From the NCBI GenBank assembly GCA_024449915.1, contig JAMZAV010000312.1, positions 186,001 through 250,000 of the forward strand: a DNA stretch of 64,000 nucleotides, read 5' to 3'. The DNA comes from Sweltsa coloradensis. Taxonomy: Eukaryota > Arthropoda > Insecta > Plecoptera > Chloroperlidae. Made by a program: the position numbers and the translations under genes. Shown piece by piece: positions 50,001-59,648 of the stretch (position 1 is its first letter; every line of letters begins with the position of its first letter). The notes under the pieces were generated by a model, which was not told where the DNA came from, did no database searches, and saw only the letters and a list, made by a program, of their open reading frames with translations.

Positions 50001-53000
50001 GCTACATCTCCAAGATTGACGAGATAGTTCCATTCTTCGTCCAGGACAAGTTTGCCTTAATGCCCGGCTTCATGGGCCTCTTCATGGCGAGCCTGTTCAA
50101 CGGAGCGCTGAGTCTGGCCGTCTCCAACCTCAACTCTCTTGCCACCTGTACCTGGGAGGACTTCTTCTTGCCCATCGGCAGGTTCAGCAACCTTACCGAC
50201 AAGAATCAGCTCTTTGTCATCAAAACAATTGGTGAGTCCTTCCATATCCAGAGACTTTGTGCATTTAATATCTGGAAATATGGATTTATTTCGTTTAAAA
50301 GCCTACAAAAATGTACGTGTTCAAGATACATATTGGAGACTTGGCAGTAATAAAAATGAACCTTTTTCCTTTCTGCTCGTAAAAACTTTTGCTTTAATGT
50401 CTAATACTTTCGTGTAGAGCGATGCATATGTAAGTAACTAGCCGTAAATAGTTTGTGTGCTGTACAGCGGGTTGCCTGCGCGTCACATTGCAGGCTCACC
50501 ATAAGGTGCTGCGCCCTAGCGTCGATAGTTAGAACTGCGTAGTCAAACCACCGTCTTACGAGCCTTTGAGACACGAGCAAGTAAGGGAAACTGACAAAGC
50601 TCAGTACCCGTTTTGATACATATTATTTGAGCCTTGGCAACTGTATAACTACACATTCTTGCTTTCTGCTGGTAAAAACTTTTGCCTTAATGTCCCATAC
50701 TTTCTGCTGAAGCGATGAATTTATGAAAAATTAGCCGCAAATAGCTCGTGTGCTGTACTGCGGGTTGCCTGCGCGTCCCGTTGCAGGCTTACCTAACGGT
50801 GCTGCGACCTACCGTCGAAAGGTAGAACTGCGTTTTCAATCCAACGTATAACAAGCCTTTGAGATGAGAACAGTTACCAAGGGTAAGTGATAAAGCGGAT
50901 ATGTCCAAAACCCAGAACACATTAGAGTGTTTACCTATTTTCATCAGGCGCGTATAGGAAGGGGGAATCGGGGGGTTTCCCCCCACTTTTTACCGTGGCC
51001 CCCCCACTTCAGAATGTTCAACATAATGATATGCATATTCAATCGTTATAAAATGGTCTACAGTCTTTGGGACTACTGTCCCCAAAAAAGAACTTGAAAA
51101 GTTAAGTTACTTCTTCCTTAAAGGAACTGAGATGTTCGTCGTTCTCAAAAGAACTTGTTCCTTTCACGTTCCGTATACCATCACAGATTTAAATAATAAT
51201 AAATGTGAAAAGGTTAATTATCATTACTTGTCCCAGCCATCTTACGAGTGGCGCCATTTTCGAAAACACAAGATAACACAAGATATTTTCATACTGCAGT
51301 AGCCTATACAATATTGCTACTGAATTCGACGGGATTACGACGGCGAAAGGAACTTATAAAGAAACGTTAAATTCGTTCCAAGTTCCCACGAAATAGTAAC
51401 TTTGACGTTACAAGTTCCTGCTCTAAGAAAAGGAACGCTCTTCCCACAAAAGTTCCTGAAAAGGGAATGCGTTCCTCCCCAAAGACTGATGGTCTATCAC
51501 TATTCCACTTTTTTTTGTTGTAGTTTTTTAGTTTTTACTGTACAAGCAATTCAGTCAACTTATTTTTTCTGGAATGCACCAAACACTGAAAACCTGATTT
51601 TCAACATTTTCGTCTGTGGCGCTGTAGTTGGGGGCCGAGCTTGGTCCCTTTTTCCAAAAACTCGTCAGAAGATTTGTTGTGATATGTGTGACTAACTGTT
51701 GCCTGTATTGTTTTCAGGAACTGTGTACGGAATCATCATCATGGCCATAGCTTACGGAGTGGGCATGCTCTCTGGTGTCATCGAGTCATCGATGTTGATG
51801 ACGTCAGCTACCAGTGGGCCGCTGTTAGGCGTGTTCTTGTTGGCGATGCTTTTCCCGTGTGTTAACTGGAAGGTTGGTCTTGCGTCTCGGCTGCTTCTTA
51901 CACAACGTATTAACTCCAGTCATCCGTTGTATAACAAAAACTGATTTGTCAGATGTTTGTTACTCAAATCAATCTAAAACGAAAAATTGTTCAGAAAATA
52001 GTTTTAAATGTTTTTTATGTATGCATACCAACGGGAAATGTAACAAACAAAATATCCTACCAGTGCTCGTATCTCCATGCATTTTTTAATGCATCATAAC
52101 CCAGAAATGAAATCACCAGCCCATATTATTCTCGTAAACAAAATATATCTTCTTTACGATGAATGCACCATTGCTGGATTAAGTAAAAATGTAGGTGACT
52201 TGTTTATAATGTACCATCAAACATGACTCATAGTTTTTGTAAGCTTTCGTCAGTAGATGCGTTCTACAGTCACTCACGATTCTTGTATTCCGTCAACAGG
52301 GTGCAGCTTCGGGCATGATCATCAGCCACATCGTTACCCTGTGGATCACATTCGGCAGCCTGACCGTGGACAAGGGTCCAGTGGCGATGCTGCCTCTCTC
52401 TACAGACGGCTGCACCAACGAGTCTTTCAGCCGCTTCATCTTATCAACCAGCGCCAACCAACAGACACCCCTGGTCGACTGGTCTAACCACAGCCAAGCG
52501 GAGCAGCCCTTCTATCACTACAACGGGACCGTCGCTAATGAAATGCTACACACAATAGCGTCCGGAGAAAGGTAGGATATCTGTCGACTTGAATATCATT
52601 CTCTTGAACATGTTGAAGATACTTCGGAGACTTGATGCAGTGACGGATTCAGGGGTGATGGTATACAATCGCTCTCTTATATCTGAATAGTAGACCCATC
52701 TTGAATTGATTTTGAGCATGGCCCAAATGCCCCCAAATGTGCACATTTGACCCTCCCTTTTTTACACCCAAATGGTAATTTAAAAAAATTTAAAAAAACT
52801 TTTTTATACCGAGGTAATTAAAACGGTATCTTAGAAAGAATTTGTGTATGCCTCTATTAGACAATATTATACCACTTAAGATTGGCAAATTTCTAAAATA
52901 TTCAACTTTTAAAGCATATTTAAGTTCAGTTACATAAAAATCAAATCATAATATTAGAATGTACGCTATTAGAGATATGCTCATATCTTTTCTGATGAAC

Positions 53001-54335
53001 CCTTTAAAAGTGACAAATGTTGAGATGAAGCGTATAGAGGTCAAAATGTACTCCAGGAAATGACTTTGCACTACATTAACAAAATTACTTTACACTCCTC
53101 ATTAAAGCCTGATTTGCTCGAGCTTATCCAACAGTCTTGTAGATGGAGATTACTGCAATCAGAATCAATCATATCTTTGTAGGTGACAAGTGGTGATGTG
53201 TTAGTATAATCGACCCTTACAAACGATTGTGCCTTGTGTGGGATTCGAACCCACGCCCTCTACGCATCAACTGCATTGTGTTAATATCGCTGCTCTTTTG
53301 TTACAGGAGTGTTTTGACTGAGATCTACTCCATCACGTTCATGTACTACTCTCTGATCGGATGTGGCATCACTGTTGTGGTCGGCATCCTGGTCAGCTAC
53401 CTCGCAGGTGGGCACAAAGTTGGTATGGCATTGTAGTAATGCTAACCACATTTATAATAATTCAAGGTAAACGACTAATTTAGAATGAGACTAATCAGAA
53501 TTCTTCATATCTCGTTGCCAATCAAACTGGGCGAATGAAGCAATCTATGGGCAACATTGCTTTGGAGAAACCGTTATTGCAACTAATCAGTTGTAATTAA
53601 CCTCAGAGTTAAAAAAATGTAGTACACACACACATGTATTACAAAAATGTTCAATGCTGGACATTTTCGCCCAAAAATTGCTTATGTACCTTGGTTCTAT
53701 TTACAAATTTAGTCATCTTTGACTTTGAATGTGATGATCGATTTATGATATGATGAGAGTAAAACCATAAAATGTCTTTATCTCACTTGCAGGACACGAT
53801 TTCATTTCTTATTTCAACATTATCATGATGGGGAAATAATATATTGCTGTATAGTATCAATTTAAATTTGTCATGCTCAACTCCCCCCCCCCCCCCTTGG
53901 TTTACGATTCAGAACTACAATCTCATTTGACGCGCTGAAAGCGTTCATTAAACCCTTGCATTTTGCATAAAAGCCTGGTTTGTCCAAGATCATACAACAG
54001 TCTTAATAATTATCATATTTTGTGTGTGTTCAGGTCACACAGACGAGGACTTGTACGACGAGAAGTTGATCTTCCCCTTGGCCTTGAAGATCAGCAAGTA
54101 TTTCCCGGGGAAGCCCCGTCGCTTCACCTCGGACACCGACCCCGCCTCCCTGGACAAGATGACGGCGAGTCTGACTTCCACATCCGGCCCCGACCTTGAC
54201 CAGACCGAGAGATACACGTCCCTCGGAGAAGACCTCGTCAGCATCAACAGCGATACGCGGTTATCGAAATCCGAGAAACCCATTCACTACAACTCGATAT
54301 CCAGGAAGAACGACGACAAAAAGACGCTCTTTTGA
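37829..54335 (+). CDS. SLC5-family (SMCT/SMVT-like) solute:sodium symporter, 10 coding exons
   Basis: The coding sequence is the join of ten exons: 37829-38036, 38289-38422, 47481-47669, 48563-48717, 49293-49433, 49894-50231, 51718-51872, 52300-52571, 53307-53407 and 54034-54335. They total 1995 nt (664 residues plus TGA), with every intron GT-AG and every phase consistent. Residue landmarks typical of the sodium:solute symporter family are WDYIVF at 10-15, PSELYYMG at 72-79, LGITSVYQYLDLRF at 107-120, GGLKAAIQADVVQG at 178-191, FVQRY at 261-265 and NLNSLATCTWEDF at 354-366. N-glycosylation sequons lie at N5 (consistent with an outside N-terminus) and at N480, N503 and N515 in a long late extracellular loop. 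The C-terminus is TLF, a possible class I PDZ ligand. Human SMCT1 is about 610 residues, so length is normal apart from a longer tail. The start fits a CCACC-ATG context. The branch (SLC5A6/A8/A12-like) is inferred; substrate is unknown, and ion-site residues are unusual (see findings). Confidence 0.93.
38289..38422 (+). CDS. SLC5-like gene, coding exon 2 (residues 70-114)
   Basis: The acceptor ttccag ends at 38288 and the donor cag/gtacgt begins at 38423 in phase 0. The exon encodes the conserved PSE motif (72-74), the following transmembrane helix and LGITSVYQ, which continues directly into YLDLRF of the next exon as in family members. That continuity across the 9-kb intron validates the join. 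Intron 1 is 252 bp. Confidence 0.93.
43359..43434. repeat. Exact 38-bp tandem duplication in intron 2
   Basis: The unit starting gtaaaatatgtcaagtagaa occurs at 43359 and 43397 without a mismatch. Confidence 0.95.
44112..44184 (-). tRNA. tRNA-like gene or pseudogene, anticodon GTT (Asn-like)
   Basis: A 73-nt cloverleaf can be drawn on the - strand. The acceptor GTCCCGG pairs with TCGGGGC (two G-U wobbles). The D arm is GCTT-AATTGGTA-AAGC. The anticodon arm is ATGGC-ACGTTAA-GCCGG. The T arm is CTTGG-TTCGAAC-CCCAG with one mismatch, and the discriminator is A. A TTTTT Pol III terminator follows after a few bases. Position 33 is C instead of the near-universal U and the anticodon stem has one mismatch, so a pseudogene or a SINE head is as likely as a working tRNA. 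No CCA is encoded, as expected in eukaryotes. Its 3' end resembles the palindrome at 4958-5099. Confidence 0.45.
47007..47052 (+). mobile_element. SINE family S, small internal remnant
   Basis: ccggcaatcccgaatgaaag ttttttccgtggttt matches the post-tRNA body of family S; neither head nor tail remains. A (TTTTC)n tract follows at 47062-47084. Confidence 0.5.
47481..47669 (+). CDS. SLC5-like gene, coding exon 3 (residues 115-177)
   Basis: The acceptor tttaatttcag ends at 47480 and the donor atg/gtgagt starts at 47670. The exon is exactly 63 codons in phase 0. It carries YLDLRF followed by two hydrophobic segments (about 126-150 and 158-177), matching the third and fourth transmembrane regions of SLC5 proteins. 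Confidence 0.93.
47787..48243 (+). mobile_element. Repeat family F, copy 3, interrupted by an insertion (intron 3)
   Basis: The left half (47787-47950) starts gaggcgagctctggcatacg and the right half resumes at about 48187 with ggctagagtggcgcattatg. About 235 bp of unrelated sequence splits them. This copy lies in intron 3 of the SLC5-like gene and is more diverged than the others. Confidence 0.7.
47962..48182. repeat. Short inverted-repeat element inserted in repeat F copy 3
   Basis: ccaacgaaagaatgcag (47966-47982) and ctgcattctttcgttgg (48161-48177) are exact inverted complements near the ends of the insertion, as expected of a MITE. Confidence 0.65.
48563..48717 (+). CDS. SLC5-like gene, coding exon 4 (residues 178-228 plus two bases of Asp229)
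   Basis: The acceptor ttgtttctccag ends at 48562 and the donor ga/gtaaga starts at 48718. The exon begins with GGLKAAIQADVVQG, the strongly conserved SLC5 segment (G-G-L/M-K-A-V-x-x-D-V-x-Q), and includes one transmembrane helix and the start of the extracellular RGRLDF segment. A 190-codon open frame on the opposite strand here is only its antisense shadow. Confidence 0.94.
49293..49433 (+). CDS. SLC5-like gene, coding exon 5 (residues 229-276 in part)
   Basis: The acceptor tgttcctag ends at 49292 and the donor aa/gtaagt begins at 49434. The exon encodes FNMDPTVR, a helix, and the conserved QNFVQRYCS segment, equivalent to the N-Q-x-x-V-Q-R-Y motif of SMCT/SMVT proteins. Confidence 0.93.
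49894..50231 (+). CDS. SLC5-like gene, coding exon 6 (residues 277-388), including the Na2-site helix
   Basis: The acceptor ctccccag ends at 49893 and the donor ttg/gtgagt begins at 50232. The exon encodes two transmembrane helices, the CDPLSLG segment (family members read CDP) and the eighth core helix, NGALSLAVSNLNSLATCTWEDF. Aligned with NIS, Ser349 matches Ser353 and Leu350 matches Thr354, so one sodium-coordinating hydroxyl position is lost. Confidence 0.94.
50310..50885. repeat. Diverged tandem duplication in intron 6 (period about 293 bp)
   Basis: The segment around gtgtgctgtac at 50455 recurs at 50748. Shared blocks include tttctgctggtaaaaacttt, gcgggttgcctgcgcgtc, ttgcaggct, gtgctgcg and gcctttgaga. 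Divergence is of the order of one in six by eye, so the duplication is old. Confidence 0.8.
51718..51872 (+). CDS. SLC5-like gene, coding exon 7 (residues 389-440)
   Basis: The acceptor ttgttttcag ends at 51717. The donor aag/gttggt starts at 51873; it is GT but weak. The exon encodes TVYGIIIMAIAYG, SSMLMTSATSGPLLGVF and LAMLFPCVNWKG, two helices equivalent to the G-G-P-L-x-G-x-F region of SMCT proteins. Confidence 0.92.
52300..52571 (+). CDS. SLC5-like gene, coding exon 8 (residues 441-530), glycosylated extracellular loop
   Basis: The acceptor gtcaacag ends at 52299 and the donor ag/gtagga starts at 52572. After GAASGMIISHIVTLW (a helix, as in family members) comes a long polar loop with three N-glycosylation sequons, NES at 480, NHS at 503 and NGT at 515, and Cys478. 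This loop is the least conserved part of the family. Confidence 0.9.
53222..53262 (-). repeat. tRNA-like 3' fragment (box B) in intron 8
   Basis: The reverse complement contains ggcgtgggttcgaatcccac acaaggcac, a T-arm plus acceptor-like 3' end. No D or anticodon arm can be built upstream, so this is a tRNA or SINE relic. Confidence 0.4.
53307..53407 (+). CDS. SLC5-like gene, coding exon 9 (residues 531-564), last transmembrane helix
   Basis: The acceptor tgttacag ends at 53306 and the donor g/gtgggc begins at 53408. The exon encodes SVLTEIYSITFMYYSLIGCG and then a hydrophobic helix; S-x-x-Y-x-x-x-G is typical of the final SMCT helix. The - strand paralogue has an exon of identical length (101 bp) and phase at 61705-61805. 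Confidence 0.93.
54034..54335 (+). CDS. SLC5-like gene, terminal coding exon 10 (residues 565-664 and stop)
   Basis: The acceptor tgtgtgttcag ends at 54033 and TGA is at 54333-54335. The exon encodes the cytoplasmic tail: an acidic start (HTDEDLYDEK), KISKYFPGKPRRF, a Ser/Thr/Asp-rich stretch, and the terminus KKTLF with a T-x-hydrophobic PDZ-type ending. The first about 30 residues are identical in the paralogue, suggesting constraint on this segment. Confidence 0.93.
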
Positions 54336-57300
54336 TTAACCCACGTGTGTTTCTTGCGCGTGCGCGAGTGCGGTATGATTCTATAAAGAATCCTGGTGGG
54401 AATCCCCCCAAAAACAATAAATAATTCACCCGATAAACATAATTAATTACATCTAGACTGTGTGTTAGACCTGTACTGACAGAAGATACAGACTATGACA
54501 GTCACTATTTTTATTTTCCAATCATCGTGCATCGTGTTTTTCGATGAGATGTTACCAGTACTTGATCATTGCCGATACTCTTGAGATATAAATTCAAACG
54601 AACTACACATTTTGCGACTTTATATTCTTGCAGATCAATTGCGTACAATCTGCGAACGTGGATTTTTGAAAGTAAGACTACTATTGTGATAAAAGTGAGA
54701 AGTACTAAATTGTGAGAAATTAAAAGATTTGAGTTTTCATGACGAGTAGGCTACTGGAGAAATCGTTATCTCTTAGACTATGAGGTAGGCCTACTTGTCT
54801 GAAGTAGCAAGTCATGCCTATAGATGTAAACGTTAATGAAAAATTGACGTTGGAAAGTGGGCATTAAAAACTTCAGCAAAATGAGATATTGTTCATTAAC
54901 AGGTGCACAATATGAACTAGAATGAAAGCAAATGTGAGATTTTTGTTGCCATTGTGGGCTATTATTTATTTCGTGTCTATTGTTAAACTATTTATAGTTC
55001 CTGTTTAAATAATAAGAGATTAAACTTTCTTTGTGCGAAAGATCTCAGTCCAAGGAGTCTTAACAAGCTGCTAATATAATGTCATCTTAGATCATAGTTT
55101 GGACTTGAATCTCATAGATTGCCTAAACGACTGTCGATTTTGAATTCGATCCTAATGATTTGTGCAGATCACAAGTGAAAAAAACTAATAAAATGACAAA
55201 CGAGTAATGAAGTGTATGAAGGAAAACATTAAGAATGCGATTTCATTAAAGGAGAGAGAATTGGCTAATTTTAGCACTTAACAACTAAACTTGGTTTTAT
55301 AATATCTTTAGGTCATTTCACCTTGGTTCTAGCTCTTGGTTTAAGTGGTTGAGTTGGAGTATGCATGCCTTTATGTCAATGGATGGGGAAAGCATAAACG
55401 AAAGTACTATACAAAACATTCCATCAGCTGATGAAGAAGGCAGCGAACTTAAAGTTCTTAAATCCACGACAATTCTTAAGAAGCATTAAGAATTCGAGAA
55501 CTAGGATGAAACGAGACGCGGATTATGGTTACTGCGTTGTAATGTAACCAAAATCGTGACGCATGTTTTAACTGTAAATAATCTTTTGATATCAGCATAC
55601 TTTTTTGTGTATTCTTTCGTTTATTTTCCTGAGAATGTTTACACACTTTCCAACTCGCCCTTAACCATGATTCACTCAGTCAAAGTTTGAATTTGTTATA
55701 TTTTAATTCAACAATAATTACCTCGGTTATTAAGAGAACTTTTGTAGCTGTCCACCATTCATTAGGAGTTATTTTCTGCTGTACACAGTACTGCTGTAAT
55801 ACTTGATAGCTCTCGCCATGTCATATTTATTCGTACGTTTAAGGGCAGGCAAGTTTATAGTTTTAAAGGTGCCAGTAACGGTAATTTTAAAATTTTGATA
55901 CGTACTGAAATCCGTGTGTTTAAAGTGTAGTGCCTACTTAACTATTTTCTGTGCTCATTTGTACATGATATTATAATATGTTACTCAAATGTAAACAGAA
56001 ATGCGATAAAATAAAACATGTAAATGTACATTTTAGTTTCATATTAAACGGAATTGTAAAAAAAATAATCGAAACAAAAGGTTATTATGTCGGCGTGCGT
56101 TTCTTTTGACACAAACAATTGGGTCAACTTTGTGTCAACACTGAAATATGCGTCACAACATAATTTTGATGTTCAAGTTTTAAGTTCTTTGTAGAGATAT
56201 TTTTCAAATTTCCAATTATTGTAAAAATACTCCCTAGTTATTAATAACCGTTGTTTACCTTTTTAATGGAAAATACGTGTTAAAGAGTACAGTAAACAGT
56301 ATGTAAATTTGTCAGGATTGGGCTAGCGGTATGCATTCCCGCAGAGATAGTATTATCAATGTCATGTCCACTTAAGCTAGCAATAAACTAGACACATTTT
56401 TTTATTTAAAGAAATATATATTTTTACCCAAACCTAGGTTACCTCTAGTTGTTGGCTTGGCAAAACTTCCCACGAAAATCAGATAAGCGAATCAGTGACT
56501 AGACTCTCAATACCAATGTATTTATATAATTTTTATTTTCAGACGAAAGCTGCTTTGGATTGATCGTTTGCTTCAAAATGCATTTTACATAATGGTGACA
56601 ATATGGTCAATGGTATGGAAGAAAGAAGAAATAATGTCACCTTTCGTCGCCAGAGAAGGAATTACGAGTGATAATAATGAACATGACCTAGTCCTTGTTT
56701 ACATACATTTTCCACCATAATTTCTTTTTAAATCCTTTGTTCTTTGTCGTGTTATGTTCACTTTTGTTTAGAATAGGCGTTTTACTTTTTTGAATTCCAC
56801 TACCATCCAAGAAATCAAGGGTTATATAACGGGCATATACTGCGATGCAGTTCTGAAAATTTTATTTTATTAATTTAATGATGGAAGAGTAGAAAAGGCT
56901 GAATTCTCAGGTTACATAGGTGGAGGGATTATTCAATTAAAACAAAGTCAATTGAATTCTTACACGGATGTTTTTCATTTTTCAGAAGAACGGTCGTGGA
57001 TTGGAACATGAATTACAACATCTGGCAATTGTCCTAGAAGAGTTCTGGAAGATGGTTAGACTATACAATAATTTAAGTTTTAAGTTTTATAAAATAATGT
57101 TATTATTATTTATTGTAGGCACTCTGCCATCTGAATCGCTACCACCATGAAATTTGTAGAGTACTAAATAAAAACTTACGAGTGTTCACTATTATGTAAA
57201 TAATGCGGTACTTTGGGTTGTGTTGCAGCCTGGTCATGTAATCAAACCACCTAAACAGCTGCAGTCTCTTATCCCATAGTACACATTACCACATAAATAT

Positions 57301-57392
57301 CATCTGTTTGACTTTCTTGCCTAGCGTCCTCTTTGCATGTCAGTTTGTAAGAAAATAAACTGTAAAATGTGATGGAAAAATTGCGTTCTACC
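54336..57392. other. 3' flank / possible long 3' UTR of the SLC5-like gene, otherwise empty
   Basis: AATAAA signals at 54416 and 56010, one GTAGGCCTAC palindrome at 54785. No other gene signature; the 60-codon frame near 56968 is not supported. Confidence 0.5.
54416..54421 (+). promoter_or_regulatory. Candidate polyadenylation signal AATAAA of the SLC5-like gene
   Basis: This is the first AATAAA, about 80 bases after the stop codon. Another lies at 56010-56015, so a long 3' UTR is also possible. No transcript evidence is available to choose between them. Confidence 0.4.
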
Positions 57393-57460
57393 GACAGTGT
57401 TAACTCGGGGGGTATGAACCCGGGACGGGTTCGAATCCCGTCGACACCCGCGCTTAATAC
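57393..57460 (+). mobile_element. SINE family S, head fragment
   Basis: ccgacagtgttaactcgg and box B gacgggttcgaatcccgtcg are present. The body after cgacacccg is missing. Confidence 0.6.
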
Positions 57461-57914
57461 TAATAAACTAGCGAAAAGGTTGTTTCCAGATGTGACGCAT
57501 GAGATGTACCTTTTACCGTGCATCATAATGCTAGCAAAATGTACCTAATACGAGGCATTGTGGACGCAATTTGATCACTCCCAATCATATGAAGAACCTC
57601 TCTCGTATGATAACGTCGACATACTTTTAAAATTTCGCATTCAAAGTAATTTATTTAACAAAATTTAATTCACACCATACATATTTCTCTAATTTATATA
57701 TTTTTCATTCAAATAAATAATTTTTGTTTTGCTTCACTATTTTCATCGTCATTTTTAACGTTTCTTATACTTGGAAAACAATATAATCATCAATACACCA
57801 TTCACACGTCTGGGCCCGGGGTAGAATAGGCCCAGAGCATGGCTCTGCTAATCGTACAAGGCGATTCAAGAGAACAAGTCCACATCGCAAACATCATCTA
57901 ATAAGAGGAGTATA
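57461..57914. other. Non-coding spacer, nothing recognised
   Basis: AT-rich sequence between two repeats. Confidence 0.5.
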
Positions 57915-58182
57915 TTACTCTCCGATACTAGAGGCGAGCTCTGGCAATCGTCATCGGGGACACCTCCCCCTTCCCTTGACGACCTCCCCGACGACGATGA
58001 CAATGACACAACAAACAATACAAGACGATGACGACCGCGACGTGAGAAACCCCCCTTCCTCCCCTTATACCCGTGGCTGGTTCTGACCAGCATGGGCTCC
58101 TCCTCCCCATATCCCCTAGGCTAGAGTGGTGCATTATGACCTAACGGTTGACGCGTCCATAATCCAAATAAACCAACAAAAA
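57915..58182 (+). mobile_element. Repeat family F, copy 4
   Basis: gaggcgagctctggcaatcg, gacgatgacgaccgcgacgt, cccgtggctggttctgacca, ggctagagtggtgcattatg, acctaacggttgacgcgtcc, then an A-rich tail aataaaccaacaaaaaaa. The tail joins directly to a SINE S fragment. Confidence 0.8.
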
Positions 58183-58360
58183 AACTGGTTCGAATCCCGT
58201 CGAGACCGGCAATCCTGACTGAAGGTTTTTTCCGAGGTTTTCCTTAGTCGTTAATGCGAATGCAAGGGCTTGAGTCCTCTTAATCAGCCCTCGGACATCC
58301 CTTCGCAATTGTCCTATCCGCAACATACCTAGTTCACCGGAAGAGGGGCACATTGCACCC
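58183..58360 (+). mobile_element. SINE family S, 5'-truncated copy joined to repeat F
   Basis: It starts inside box B (ctggttcgaatcccgtcgag) and continues with cggcaatcctgactgaaggt, ccgaggttttccttagtcgt, aatgcaagggcttgagtcct, agccctcggacatcccttcg and cctatccgcaacatacctag. The tRNA head with box A is absent. Confidence 0.8.
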
Positions 58361-58483
58361 TATATGTTGTATTATGTTGAATCGGTAAAATTGAACTCTT
58401 TTTTAATATAACAACGCACAATTTGCTCTTTACCACAAAAAACATTCTTTACCAATGACAAGATAATAATTTTATTAGAAGGT

Positions 58484-58610
58484 CGTCTACTGCCAGTATT
58501 AAACCACGCGAAATTACTTTATTTTAGTAATATCTCTCGTAACGCTTTTCAAAAACGAAGTAGCTTATGGGTACTATGTATTCGTTAAAACTAAATTTTG
58601 CATATTTCCA
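58484..58610 (+). repeat. Fragment related to the left arm of the 31597-35170 fold-back element
   Basis: attaaaccacgcgaaattac tttattttagtaatatctctcg and gctta-tgggtactatgtattcgtt resemble 31618-31715 in the same order, showing that the fold-back family has other copies nearby. Confidence 0.6.
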
Positions 58611-59648
58611 TTCCAAAAATTAGCAAACTACCGATTTTTATATTTTTCATGTGGGACAACAGTTCTATCAAAATACATAGGATAAGCCACTTTGCAGATT
58701 TTAAGAAGTTACTTGTGAGTGAAGTGAACGATGTAGAAACTATCATAAGTGGCAAATTGTACGTTCTAGGTTAGTTCTCTGCTGGTAGCGGTAGCTCAAG
58801 TTCAAAATTATTATTTTAAATTAAGAATACATATCACAAATAATAAGTTATATTTTCCAACTTTCCAAATACTCCACATTCTTAGCTTGCACGGACTATG
58901 TATCTAACATTAAATAAACATAATGTGAATTGTAAATCGTGATCAGTAATTATCCAAGCGATCGACAGTAACAAAATTTAGAAATAGAATCTACGTACAT
59001 TTTGTAGCTCGAGAAACTGCATGAATATGAATGATAACTTAACGTGTTAATATTATCGTACACAATATTTTAAATCTTATATTACGTATATTATAATAAT
59101 TGTTATCCTTGCATGTGCTTGCATACTTAATTTATAGGAACGAAATCCACTCTTTTAGAAAGTTATTATTAATCAAATTGTTTAACCGCGTTCGACTTAT
59201 TTTTAATAAAATAATCACACAAACATGTATTCATCCACACTCAAAACATGAAAGCGTAAGGTCTTTTGTACAAAGTATTTTAAAATTATATACCCATTTC
59301 AAATCAGCACGTTTACGAGTATTTCTGAAGATAAATAATATATTAAGTGTATATAATGTGGGTTACCGAAAAATATTGATAAGTAATAACTAAAAGAAAT
59401 TAATAAATACATTTTTACATTTATAGTCGAATTTGTGTTGTTCTTTTTCGGTAGTTTCCAAATTATGTTGTGCTTCGATGCTTCGATGGATCAAAAGTAA
59501 AGTCCCCTATTACAAAATACTTAACGATATTGATGGCTGTAAGTAAATTTCTCAGTTTTGTAAACGAATGAATCGAAATTTAAGTCATATTGAGGCAGGG
59601 AGAAGAACCAACGAACAAAATATTATTGATAACACAAGTAAATCTGTG
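58611..59648. other. Non-coding space between the two convergent SLC5-like genes
   Basis: AT-rich. A 97-codon + frame at 59100-59393 shows no family features and overlaps the presumed 3' flank of the - strand gene. Confidence 0.5.
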
